From positions 17,960,317-18,024,316 of the forward strand of contig NC_084806.1 of the NCBI RefSeq assembly GCF_963583255.1: a stretch of DNA of 64,000 nt, in the 5' to 3' direction. The translations under genes and the position numbers were made by a program. Of the stretch, positions 23,101 through 34,097 are shown piece by piece (within the stretch, counting starts at the first letter, position 1; each line of letters starts with the position of its first letter). The notes under the pieces were generated by a model, which made no database searches, had not been told where the DNA came from, and saw only the letters and a list, made by a program, of their open reading frames with translations. The DNA is from Pyrus communis. Lineage: Eukaryota; Streptophyta; Magnoliopsida; Rosales; Rosaceae.

Positions 23101-24504
23101 CATGCACAAATAGAACCTTTTACAAATCTTTATTAGTGTCCCTTTCTTGATAAAGTTCCATCTCTTTATTGAAAATTTGTAAAAGGTTCTATTTGTCCAT
23201 CTTTCCCAATATTTTAAGATTATAGTTTTTCCGGTAACTACATCTTAGTTACATTACATTCCTAGAGATTACATGTCTTCTTAGAAATTTCTTTATCCTT
23301 GGTTTTTCTAAAACAGTGAAGAGAAAAACCACTGAAAAGGGATCCATGCTTTGAAAGGTTAAAATAGTGTTTCTATATTTACCTGGGTGTCACCAGAAGG
23401 AACAAAACCTAAAAGTATTCCCTTGTTAATTGTCATAGCTGATACAGTCCCGCCCTGCAACCATTTAAAATAAATGAATAATGAATATACTTTTTTCGTA
23501 TTACCCAAAAAAAGTAAATGTAATGAAAACAATATAGTGTGGTATCTCACAGAAAGCTTGATAAAATTAAGCAATCAACTAACATGCATAGGTTTTTGTT
23601 ACATAGAATTCTATGAACAGAGACTTGGACAAATCAAGTTTAATAATCTACTGAAATGAGATCATCAGGAGGTCGACATGAGCATATCATCAAATGATAA
23701 AAACGAGCTACATAAGACTAACCTGATGATCAATATGAGCTCCCAATGGACAAATTCGATAAGGAGAAACTACGACACGAACTTCTTCACTACCTGTCCC
23801 AGCCATTTCTGAAACTATCTGTCTAATTCCATTTAGCTGTAGCATACAAAAGAACATCTACATAAATAGTTTTACCATACAAAATAACATTTATGATCAC
23901 GACAATATTGGAAAATGATAATACAGTCTCCGAAGATAGGGTCCAAAGAATTCCACCCACAGTGAAGAACAATTCCAAAGGCAAAGTTTAATTAGCATTC
24001 AAAAATTTATTCCTGCTTTTATATAACCAATGCCAACCCAATTCTTGCTTCGAAAAGCTAGAATATTTCAGCTTAGCAGTGGTTTGTTAATATTGAAATA
24101 CAATTAAACAAGTGACTTAAATTCAATAAAACAATTGCTCCAATCTTATGAGTTAACCAAAGCGGGCAGCTTTTTTTTTCCCTTACTACGAGCGATTACT
24201 ACTATAAGCTATATACTAAGGCGAAGGGGGGAGGGGGGAGGGGGGAGGGGGGAGGGTTGTGAATCCGGAACACATTGGAGTGAAGAGGAATGCCCAATCC
24301 ACCAGGGCAATCCACAACTTGCGCAAAGCTGTCGGCTTTTAAGTTTTGATAGTAACCATTGTGGTTTTCCCTGAAAACTGATAACTATGCAGGCTGCTTC
24401 CTTCCAATAAACCCGAATGTGGATGAAAAATTGCATGAACCCTAATGAAATCTTAGAGGATCAAAGAGTACCTGAGCTTCAGAAGGCCAAGACGATCCAG
24501 CCAT
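17178..24504 (-). CDS. GALAK: Galacturonokinase (GHMP kinase family), 14 exons, 429 residues
   Basis: The enzyme phosphorylates D-galacturonic acid at C1 with ATP in the cytosol, salvaging pectin-derived sugar toward UDP-galacturonate. Exons (minus strand, high to low): 24504-24472, 23836-23723, 23454-23383, 22648-22605, 21871-21742, 20100-20035, 19948-19869, 19699-19600, 18807-18632, 18381-18341, 18246-18218, 17951-17882, 17760-17671, 17422-17178. They total 1290 bases including TGA and stay in frame. Visible motifs: CPLGAHIDHQGG near the N-terminus (sugar-binding region), SSGLSSSAAVGVA (GHMP ATP loop), and GARFSGAGFRGCC near the C-terminus. As I recall, Arabidopsis At3g10700 has similar length and closely matching sequence, including LRNGILDQSAILLS. 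All introns are GT-AG except intron 10, which needs a GC donor. The start is MAGSSWPSEAQ. Several MITE-like inserts sit in introns and leave the exons intact. Confidence 0.95.
20463..21450. repeat. Diverged direct duplication inside galacturonokinase intron 5
   Basis: Bases about 20463-20985 and 21040-21450 share the same ordered blocks with many substitutions and gaps: CCTGAAAATGTA, then GTAGAA.GG.AAATCAAACA, then CAGTTAGGTGT, then CAGTGCCTTG, then ACTGAATGCAA. The age looks considerable. The intron tolerates it because both splice sites lie outside. Confidence 0.75.
21538..21658. mobile_element. MITE (121 bp) in galacturonokinase intron 5, Tourist/PIF-Harbinger-like
   Basis: The left end GGGGACTGTTATTAGCACTCC and the right end, which in reverse complement reads GGGAGTTGTTATTAGCACTCC, form near-perfect inverted repeats extending about 33 bp. 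A TAA flanks each side (21535-21537 and 21659-21661), matching the 3-bp TWA target of PIF/Harbinger elements. Family naming is inference from these ends. Confidence 0.8.
22890..23047. mobile_element. MITE-like element (158 bp) in galacturonokinase intron 3
   Basis: The ends AGCTTGTTTGGAAAGTGCTTT and (reverse complement of the right end) AGCTCGTTTGAGAAGTGCTTT are inverted repeats. Internal AAAGTGCTTT/AAAGCACTTT words recur. No clear target duplication was found. Confidence 0.65.
23106..23197. repeat. Perfect 22-bp inverted repeat with about 48-bp loop, galacturonokinase intron 3
   Basis: Left arm acaaatagaaccttttacaa(at) at 23106-23127 and its exact reverse complement at 23176-23197. It may be a small MITE or a transcribed hairpin; no target duplication is obvious. 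Confidence 0.7.
24226..24256 (+). repeat. (GGGGGGA)n tract in galacturonokinase intron 1
   Basis: Four to five consecutive units of G6-A. The plus strand could form a G-quadruplex; the nascent pre-mRNA (minus-strand gene) would be C-rich here. Confidence 0.85.
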
Positions 24505-26066
24505 CTTCCCAAATGCTCTGCCAGAATTGAGCAATCCAATCCAATCCAAAATGCAATCGAGCCTAATAATGCAAATGCAGGAGCGTTTTATGCTGTAGAT
24601 TTAGCATAAGAGATGGTTGGATCTCAGGGCGGGAGAGAGAAGAGATGATGTGAAATTCAAGGAAAATCGTTGTTGGGCAGTCAGGTGGGCCAGCCTAGCG
24701 GCCATATGCGCGGTTAAAACGTCATATCAACTGTTTTCCGGTTATTTACACGTATCCGTTTTCAGCTACCTGTTTTTTTTTTCTTTTCTTTTTGGTGTAA
24801 AGTTGTAAACCCAACGGTCTGGTGATATTCCTGTTTCATTTAGAAATGAGAAGTTTTAAGTTCTAAACTCGTTAACGACGAATTCGATACCAAATTAAAC
24901 TGTCCATTATATGGCTTAACCAAACTTCCCCTCTCTTTAGTGTAAAAATATCGATGTACTCAACAAAAAAGTTGTAAACCCAAGCTAAGTACCTATTTGT
25001 TTTGTAAGACACCATTTTTGCCTATTAGCGGTTTTATTTTATTAAAAGTGTTTTTGCACGAAGCACTTTCATAAAAACCGTATTAACGACAAGATTGCTA
25101 CGCCAACAAACTGGAAGTCGGGGGTGCAATGTTGGTTCTCCTTTTGTATCCCAAGATGCTACATTTGATTTTGTAGTTGTTTGATGTTAATATTGGAGTC
25201 AATCAGAAACATGTATGCAAGATTTTTATTAACGGTAGATATGGAATTAGAATTTGAGTGCCCAGCTAAGTCGCATCCATATGATTTGATGTCACGAACC
25301 GAGGGTGGGAGTGACTTTAAGACATTGAAAAATAATAATTTTAGGATACATGTTAAAATTGATTTGGGGTTTACTTATAAAGTAATAGGTTTTTTTTAAC
25401 GTGATGACGCTTAAATAATCATATCATTATTAGGTATATGAATCATTTAATATAAAACGTCCCTTACAAAACTTTCGAAAAATACTTCAGACAACTTTTC
25501 TTATTGTTAGCATACTTTGTCCTTTTGAACTTTGTTATATAAAGTAAATTAATCGTGCACACCACACGGCACGTTCTGAATTCGATTCCTGACGTTAGTG
25601 AATCACACAATGATGGCCAGAAAGATGCTGAAATGGGTTTGTAACTCTTCTCGGCTCTCCAAAAAATAAACTAGCATAACGAAATCACTAACTAATCCTA
25701 TTTTAAAGAAACGAAATTCTTTCCATAAATAACTAAACAAGTCAACAAATTCATTGGAGAGGTGAACTAAAATAAGAGTCCATTGGGCTTTAGAATTATT
25801 TAGCCAAGCCTCCAAACAAAGCACATCAGCAAAAACACCACCGATTTCTCTACCAAAAACACAAAAGGGCAAATTAATGAAGATAATCCAAAAGGGCAAA
25901 TTGGTCAATTCGAAAAAACAAAAACACAATCATTCCAATTCCAAATCACGGACTCCATTTCCACACTTAAAAACTTATTCAATTTCTTTCCACTTCCTCC
26001 CTCTCCCAAACCATCACACAGGCTCTCATTCTCTCTGCCTCTTCCTCTCTCCTTCGCTCTGCAACA
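24505..26066. promoter_or_regulatory. Divergent intergenic region between galacturonokinase and SAUR
   Basis: About 1.56 kb serves as the upstream region of both genes. A pyrimidine-rich leader (25990-26060, CTCTCT/TCCTC words) precedes the SAUR start. I see no clear TATA box close to either start and no canonical TGTCTC auxin element that I would stake a call on. The rest is AT-rich and non-coding. Confidence 0.5.
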
Positions 26067-26561
26067 ATGGCGACTGCCATGAAGAAGGTCGAGAAGATCC
26101 GCCAAATAGTGCGCCTCAAGCAGCTTGTGATGCGCTGGAAACTCACGAGTCTCCGCCGCCGCTCCGTGCTCTCCAACAACGACTCCGACGGCTCAAACCG
26201 GCGCATTCCCTCCGGATTCTTGGCGGTCTACGTGGGGTCGGAGCGAATCCGATTCGTGATCCCGGCCCGGTTTGTGAACCTCCCAGTTTTCGTCGGATTG
26301 CTGAACAAGGCCGAGGAGGAGTTTGGATTCCAGTGCAACGGAGGCCTGGTCTTGCCCTGCGAAGTTGTCTTTTTCAAAGAGATCTTGATGCTTCTCGAGA
26401 GGGATGAGAGCAGGTTTGGACGGCTGGGATTGGAGGAGTTCTGGAAGGTGGTATCTGAGGTAGGTTTCGTCGATTCGTGCAAGGACTCGGCGAAAAATGC
26501 TGCCGCGAAGAATTCGGGTTGCCATGCCTTCACTCCTCTGCTGCAGAGAGCGAGTGGCTGA
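26067..26561 (+). CDS. SAUR family auxin-responsive protein, 164 residues, single exon
   Basis: SAUR proteins are small plant proteins induced by auxin. Well-studied members inhibit PP2C-D phosphatases, activating the plasma-membrane proton pump and promoting cell expansion. The basic N-terminus (MKKVEKIRQIVRLKQLVMRW) is followed by the SAUR core at residues about 48-112: IPSGFLAVYVGSERIRFVIP, then FVNLPVFVGLLNKAEEEFGF, then a short LVLPCEVVFFKEIL end. A C-terminal extension of about 50 residues has no recognised motif. The absence of introns is normal for the family. The start at 26067 (caacaATGGcg) has good context; a second Met four codons later is possible. The N-terminus and length place it with the longer SAURs, but I do not assign a number. 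Confidence 0.93.
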   Translation: MATAMKKVEKIRQIVRLKQLVMRWKLTSLRRRSVLSNNDSDGSNRRIPSGFLAVYVGSERIRFVIPARFVNLPVFVGLLNKAEEEFGFQCNGGLVLPCEVVFFKEILMLLERDESRFGRLGLEEFWKVVSEVGFVDSCKDSAKNAAAKNSGCHAFTPLLQRASG

Positions 26562-28273
26562 TGGAGTAAAGTTTTTTTCTGGATGTCATTAGAAGCTAAA
26601 TTTGAATGTCTCTAATGCCTTTGGTGTTTTTGGGAAAAGGATTTTAGTGATTAGGGGATTGTAAATGCAGATTGGCAGGAGCGCTCATGGATTTTGATTG
26701 GGTTTTTTTTTTTTTTAACTTTTTTGGTAGGGATTTTTGGTTCAGAGCCATCCTTGAAAACCCATCTCTGAAAATTGCTTTGGTGGGATTTCAACGAGAT
26801 GTAGTTGTTGAACTCCGTTTTTCTTTTGGGTTTCTTTTTTTCTAGGCATAAGTTGTAATGATGCTGTTAGTTGATGATGATGAAATGTTAGGAGTATGTT
26901 TAGCAATGGATGGATTTGAAATTTCTTGGCAATTAATGGATTTTTTAACATTAATGTTCCGTACGTGCTTTCGACTTACGATTATTCGAAGATTACATTT
27001 TTAATTAAAAAGCTCCAATGTTATTTCGTTTGACATTGACTACTTTATTTTTGTTTACAATTTTGCAGTTGTTTTTACTCGGAGATATTCTAATCTAAAT
27101 GTACGAGTTACAAGAATTCAAGATTCGAATTCGAGTGTAGCCAACTTCATAAATTTTACTAAGCATATGATTAACGCCATCTCAATTCAATTCGTTTCAA
27201 TTCAATTACGGATTAGTAAATAAGTCATTAAGAGCATAGTTATCATGTTTGGAGTTAATTTCTTTTCTTAATTAAATTTATTAAATTTTGGTGGAGATGG
27301 AGTTTGCCAAGGAAGTAGGCCCCTTGTAGGTCTCAAAATTCCAACCATAACCCATGTAGCATGTAGGATTAAACGTCTCTGCAACTGATTGTTGAAAGAT
27401 TCTGAAAATATTGTATACTCTAAATGCAAGCAAGCATATATATAATATCAATAATCCCATTGGCTTTAGCTAAGCATATATTTAATATCAATAATCCCAA
27501 TGTTTTTAGCTGTGTCTAGTTGGTATGATTTTTTGGAGGTGCTGATGAGGGTTTTGTTGAAAATGACGAGAGTTTTGTTTAAGGAGTTGTTTATTGTTAG
27601 TCCGAAAAAGTTATAACACACTTTTGTTGGTTAAAAATGAAAAATGAAAGAGTTTGAAGATATCTTTTTTAGTTGCTAATAACTTTCCTTGCATTTATAA
27701 TTATATTACATTTTTGGATGAAGGACTTGTGCTTTTGAAATTTTTTTTAAAGGAAACAGAAAATTGTGCACCATGACAATGGATTCTCATGGGTTTCCAA
27801 AATTTTGATCTCCATTTAATTGTAAGTAAGTTGGTAGGATAAATGAATTATTGCGATTGAAAATAAAAATTTTAATACTTGTAAAAATCAAATTTAACGA
27901 TTAACATTTTATAAAAATGACAATGAAAATAAAAATTTATAGCATTCATTTTACGTAGAATTAAAATCACACATTTTAATAAACAATATGCATGATTATT
28001 GATTTGATTCTGAATACTGAATAATTTTTTTACATTCTACAGCACTTTGAAAAATTTTATGTTCATTTTCTTACTAAGCTGTGCTTGCATTTAATCGAGT
28101 CGTTTTTACGGGTCAAAAGTTTAGAAGTCCTGTGACATGTTATCCACTAATTATAGTTGACTGGATGGATGTGTTTGGATGTGCTTCTTATACGTGCATG
28201 TAACATTTCGACCCAGAAAAAAACTACCTGCATGGAACATTTTTCTCCTCATCAGTTAGGGAGTAGCTCATGT

Positions 28274-28369
<96 letters not shown>

Positions 28370-30225
28370 ATGAGACTCTCGAAAAACAAGACTAGATAAG
28401 GATAAATAACTCTCATTACAAGAATTTCCAATTGAATATAAAGATAAAAAGAAAAATATCCCTTTTATCAATAAAAAAAATCTCCGTTTGAATAGCGATA
28501 AAGTTTAATCATACTGGTCACGAGGACTTCACGCAAAAGTTAGTGATTCACCATACATGCAACATATACGAAATTCGGTTAAACATAATTTCTTTTGAAT
28601 ATGACCCTAAATCAAGGGCAGATACAAAAGCAAAAACAGAAGTGTGCAAAAACCGTTACTGTGTTAAAAAGTCAAGTAGACCACAGTTAAGACTACGAAA
28701 TTTCAATAAAAAATAATTTCTTTAGAAACATAAATAAATAAAAAAAGTAAGACAACCATCATTGTGTTAAAAATTCAAGTAAAATAGAGTTTTACCTTAA
28801 AATTAGGAGGCGAGATTAAATTTTAAAGATGACTTAATTGCAAGGAAACATGATATGAACTGCTTTTTTTTTTTTTAACATACGAAATTATTTTTAATAA
28901 AGAGAAGGAGTGGGCTTAATCTCATAATGAACTAGCAACAATGTGGTTCAAATTTTCATTTGATGAGAATTAAATTTAAAAACTCTCACTTATAAGTAAA
29001 AAATATTATTACTAGACCTCTTACTTACATAAACATTCAATTTAACAGATGCAACAAAAAAATAGTGATGTAGGACTACTAAAAATAAAATTAAAAATGC
29101 CGTTTTGAAATGGTAATTAGAGCGATGAATTTATTAATTTTTTGTTGTGAAAGAGTTGCAGAGGACGAGGATATGATTTTTTTACTGAAAACTGCACATG
29201 GAGTCAGTGGCTACGGAGACGTGCTACGGACAGACTTTTCATAACTAAAAGTCTGAAAGCAAAATTTCCAAACCTTTCGAATCGTACGACAAATTTTTGG
29301 GCACCACCACCCCAAAAAAATATAATATAAATAAAAATAAATAAAATAACCCCCCACTCATCGCTTTTTAGTTTTATCTCCTACGGCTTTATTCTATCAC
29401 ACCCACTCCACAATACTAAAAGTTAAAATTACTTGTTACGGCTTAAGTTCAAACAAAAGAATGTATGTAAATCGGTTTATAAAATTTTCTCTCTCGATTT
29501 GATACTCCGAGTTGGTGAGTTTCCTTTATTGTGACCGCAGGTAAGGTGAAACTCCTTATAGCCTCTCTGGGTTCGAAAATGGTGAATAACCTTAAATTAC
29601 CACCAATTGTCCCGCTTTTTAAAAAGAACAAAAAAAAAAAAAAATCAAATAGTCCCTTAATAATTTAGACTACAAATCACATGATACAAGTTGCCATGTA
29701 AACAATCTCATCTTCGTAATTATTTTTATCAATAATTATTTTTGAAATTTGAATTCACAGCTTTCTCCAACAACTAATGGCTCGTATAATAGTTTTAAAC
29801 AACTAAAATAATTTTACAGAACAGAGCCCTAAAACTGAAACGGTTAGCCAATTAGATGATCATCCCATCCTCAACAAACTTAACCCCTTAAAACTAAATA
29901 GAACTACCAAACAAAGTTTGACCACATTGGGTTGAAATGAAATTCAAAATCTCCAATATTATAATGGTATTTAATTTATGGTAATCAAATGAAAAACAAG
30001 CCACCAAACGTGCACATGGGAATGGGGAATTAGGATCATTTGAAAAACAACCCGTGATTTTCTCTAACTTATAGTTGAATATTGTATTCACCTCAAAAAT
30101 AAAATATTGTTTTGGTAAATGGATAATACTTGACAAATTTGAGAAATACCCCGTAATTATTAGTGTTCTGTTGCTACAGTCCTCTATTTTCAAGAGGAAA
30201 AGATGCCGTTTCAGACTCGGAAGGC
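26562..30225. other. Intergenic AT-rich region
   Basis: The 3' untranslated region of the SAUR gene lies at the left end. Bases 27175-27230 carry a short segment (AATTCAATTACGGATTAGTAAA) that reappears inverted near 30812-30845, probably the ends of related MITEs. No gene is visible apart from the microsatellite listed separately. Confidence 0.6.
28277..28366 (+). repeat. (CT)n microsatellite, about 45 units
   Basis: Uninterrupted CT dinucleotides over about 90 bases. Reading frames across it (Leu-Ser or Arg-Glu repeats) are artefacts. It is likely polymorphic. Confidence 0.95.
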
Positions 30226-30420
30226 AGATTCTCTGCCTTCCCGCTTCCCGTGTCATTCTGTTTATGTGGTTACGGTTAAGTTACGTCAACATTTTATATT
30301 ACTATTCATTTTTGTCTTATTATTTCTATATATAAAAAAAAACAATATAAAATTTTAACGTGGCTTAACCGTGACCACACAAAACAAGAGGGCATGGGAA
30401 GTGGGAGGGCAGAGAATCTA
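30226..30420. mobile_element. MITE with long inverted arms (about 75 bp each)
   Basis: Bases 30226-30302 and the reverse complement of 30342-30420 match over almost their full length (AGATTCTCTGCC..TCCC.CTTCCC, then ..GTGGT.ACGGTTAAG, then ATTTTATATT), separated by about 40 bases of AT-rich loop. No clear 8- or 9-bp target duplication was found. Transcription would give a long hairpin of the kind that feeds small-RNA production. Confidence 0.75.
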
Positions 30421-31018
30421 TCTCCTTCAGACTGCACCTAAGAACTGAGATTCCAGTGCTGACTCGTCAGTTTGGCCGTTTTTATTGTTATACGTACAAG
30501 GCAACTGATTCCAATACATCCATGAAAAGAACTCAGTTAGGTTCCATGAATTATATCCAACATTTAAAGAACAAATAAACTTAAATAAACAAGTGTGCGG
30601 AAAAATAAAACGGATATACGAAAATCACGTTCTTCCAGCGAATTATGCATAGAGTATATATTATTGCTTTGGCTTTCAACGATACTACAAACTACTTGCT
30701 AGAAAATTGTTGAACTTGCCTTCGAGGATATAAACGATACTTAGGTCATTTTTAAATGATAGGTATATATCAACTATTAGAGAAGTATGATGGGAACAAT
30801 TTGAGGCTCGTTTACTAATCCGTAATCAGATTGAGAGGAATTGAATTGATAAGGAATTGGATTGAGGAGGAATTGGAATGAGGTGGAATCAGAATCAAAT
30901 TCCTGTTAAAAATGTTTACTAAAATTGGCTGGAATCAGAGTATGAATAATATTGATTTATATAAACTATTTACTAATTCACATAAATCGGAATGAAATTT
31001 AATGTGATTACTAAAATT
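30421..31018. other. Intergenic spacer with MITE-like remnant
   Basis: Bases 30806-30900 contain CGTTTACTAATCCGTAATC and AGGAATTGGATTGAGGAGG type words common to plant hAT MITEs, related to 27175-27230 in the opposite direction. Nothing else is recognised. Confidence 0.4.
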
Positions 31019-31798
31019 GACACACCCCGACCGAGATCAGAGTATGTTGGCCGTCACGTGAATGTGACGTAACCATGTACACAATACGGAAGCTAAAAAT
31101 AATAATAAAAGTACGAATAAATAAAAACCAAGCTATACACTAAGTAGATAACATACAAGTGCAAGCGTAAGTGTGAAAAACAATATTCAGAGCACAGAAC
31201 ACCTAGTGCAGTCCAGGGAATAAACGCTAAATAAACACACCCAGAGGTCGTCCTACACTGGTGATAATCTGTCAGATATGCCATGAATCCCTTGAGAGCC
31301 ACCAAATGAGCTATCCAAACTAGAACCTGGAGGGGCGCAAAACAGAAAGCGTGAGTGGGCAAAAACAAAGCTTTTCAAAATCATTTCACTAACAATAGTT
31401 CTAACCCCTCGCCGTAAAACCTGTATAGTTTCCCAGAAAATAGAATATACATACATACATATATATAACATGCTCATAAAATATGCCATGCCGAATGCCT
31501 TTGAACAAAATGCAAGTACTCAGGTAATGTCAATCAATGTCATATAATCTGTCAGCCGGAGTCACCTAACATGACCTGTACGGCTGAATCTAGAGCTTAA
31601 ATCCACAACTCACTAACTATACCTGCACATGAGTCGGAACCACCTAAAGTGGTCTGTACGACAAGACTGGGTGTAAATAAATACGCTCAAGTGCTACGAT
31701 CACGCGAAGACTGGGCTAATAATCACGGGTCACCTATGAGTCAGAACCACCTAAAGTGGTCTATACGACAGGACTGTGCACCTAACTTGGATCCAAGA

Positions 31799-33904
31799 TG
31801 AGCGTTTAAACCCTCTTTTTGACAATTGTAGTATAGATATAAGTAGGGATCGTTCTAGGCCGGGGATTAGGAGGGATTGCTAATCTAATGAAAACTGACT
31901 CAAAGATACAAAAATATGCTTAAAAACACTTAAACAAACTCAAAGACTCTTGACTAAACTTATATGACTCAAAACAAACTTAAAAGACTCAAAACAATCA
32001 AAAAGACTCAATTTATACTCTAGGACTTAATTTGGACGAAAATAGAATTGATTTTGACTCAAAAGACTCAAAAGCACTCTTTAGGACAGATTTGAAACAA
32101 GTAAAGGGGATTGGGTTTTGGACGAATTTAAGAGAAAAAAACAAGTAACTAAAAGACTTAGAAGAGATTTGGACAAATTTGGGAAAACCAATGGATGATT
32201 AGATAGCTAGAGGATACTTTTCCACACATGATATATTCAAACATAAATTGATTTCCAGTTGCTTTTCCGATAAACAATGAACCTCAACACCCCAGATTAA
32301 CCGTGACATCACTAATTAACCCTCAGATTTTCCTTAAGTTATTGGATTGGATGACATCATACGACAACCCAAAGCATTCTTCAAAAGTTCCCTACATGAC
32401 ATCATAATAGAGATACAATCAAAGATCATTACGTTCAATGAAAATCATAAGTATTGACAAAGCACTTGTAACTATGACATCATGATACTCATGCTAGGAA
32501 TTTACTTAACATGATTGTGAAAACAACCTTAACTACTTGTGAATATAAGTTTGTGACGATTATGTGAAACTCTCTTATATTCTAGCACCAAATTCAAGCA
32601 TGCAAATTAAGTAGACCTCCCTAATCAACATACAAGAATAAGTTATCCATCAAACGGTTAAGTAAATTGCATTCACAATTTATGAAATCACAACTGGAAT
32701 TAATCAACTCATATTATAAACGTAATCATGGTTTCAAAGCCTCCCCTAGCTAAAACAAGTTTAGTCTCTCATGTTCACAACAAAACAATGGAAAATTGAA
32801 TTAAACATTGAAAACAAAAGATAGATTACACCTAAAAATGTTTTCAACACTCCAACTTGAATGCACAAACGTTCAAGGCTTCTTCTTCTCTTCTTCTTCC
32901 TTGCAAGGTTGCGGCACAAGAGTTCTTGGGTGATTTTGGATGGATTTTTGGGTCATGAATGGATTTAGGTTGGTAGGGTGGTGCAGCAAAGGTTGGGAAT
33001 GGTGTATGGGTGTTTGGGTGAAGGTATGGAAGTGTATGAATGGTGGAAGAAGGGTTGGAAGGCTGCGGCAAAGGGTTGGAGAAAGGATGAAGGATGGCAG
33101 ATTGTTTGGGTGAATGATTAGGGTAGAATAAGGGGTGCGGCTTTGGTATTTATTTGAGAGAAAGAATCCTAAGGTTTATTACATAGTTTTGGAAAGGATT
33201 CAACCCCAAATCCATAAGGAAAAGGATATATAAAAATTAGAAATCAAAGGGAAAGGGGAAGGAAACTTGCGGCACAAATTGTATGAAAAGGGAAAGTGAT
33301 TCAATGTTGAAATTAGGCAAGGATTTGAGATAGAAAATGTATGTAAGGTGCGGCTGAGATTGGGGTGAAAAGGAATGTGGTTTTATGACATAGAATAGGA
33401 AACAAGGACCTCCCTTGCACGGCAAGGAAAGGAAAGTATACGGGGTGCACGGCAAGGATTGTTAGGTTGCAAGGAAGGCTTGGTTTGTGTCCTAAAATGC
33501 ATAAGAGTCTTCAATGTTGCTAAAACATGAGGTCTTTTAGGATTAGGAAAGGTTAAACCAAAATAGGAAACATTGGCTTAACTTTCCTACTTCAAGTAGG
33601 AAACCTTCTTTGACTAGGATTCCTCTTTTGATTAGGAATCCTCTTGTGATTAGGAATCCTCTTGTGATTAGGAATCCTAACACCTTTAGGTCTTCAATTT
33701 CGTCCATTCCTTTTGCTCCAAACATATGTTATCCATTCCAAGTCCAATTTTGCTCCACAATGCTCCAAAATGCACCTTTTTGCTTCCTTAGCCATATGAA
33801 CCTAAAAACACACAAAAATAGGTTAAACTACTAAAATAACTATGAACTAAGAACATAAATGTATGAAAACAAGCTAACTAAGTCGCCTAAATATGCTCCT
33901 ATCA
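31799..33904 (-). mobile_element. Third LTR of the TGATAGGAGC family, minus strand
   Basis: On the minus strand it begins TGATAGGAGCATAT at 33904 and ends near a GGGTTTAAACGCTCA stretch, the same order of blocks as the LTRs at 1736-4289 and 44381-46913 (CTAAAACTAAAG-type start region, GATTAATCCCC/GAACGATCCCTACTTAT-type end region). It lacks the last bases of the LTR end (TGCTCGTATCA in the solo copy), and no clean target duplication was found, so its left edge is uncertain. No internal region follows, so it behaves like a solo LTR or fragment. Confidence 0.65.
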
Positions 33905-34055
33905 TGAACATCACATGAAGGATTGTGCCCTACTCTGGGCGGGAGCACTAACACCGGGGGTGCAGGTTATGAGCTCTCTATGCATCCCAATTCACTACTA
34001 AATATAAACATAAATCACAACTTACCTAGCACTTACTTGTGCGTCCGCAGCACCA

Positions 34056-34058
<3 letters not shown>

Positions 34059-34094
<36 letters not shown>
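34059..34094 (+). repeat. (AT)n microsatellite
   Basis: About 18 uninterrupted AT units. Confidence 0.9.

Positions 34095-34097
<3 letters not shown>

Noticed and set aside
25877..26533. Other frames of up to 176 codons on both strands across the SAUR gene
   Set aside because: They overlap the clearly homologous SAUR frame and are GC-rich shadows of it.
28157..28471. Leu-Ser and Arg-Glu repeat proteins
   Set aside because: They are translations of the (CT)n microsatellite.
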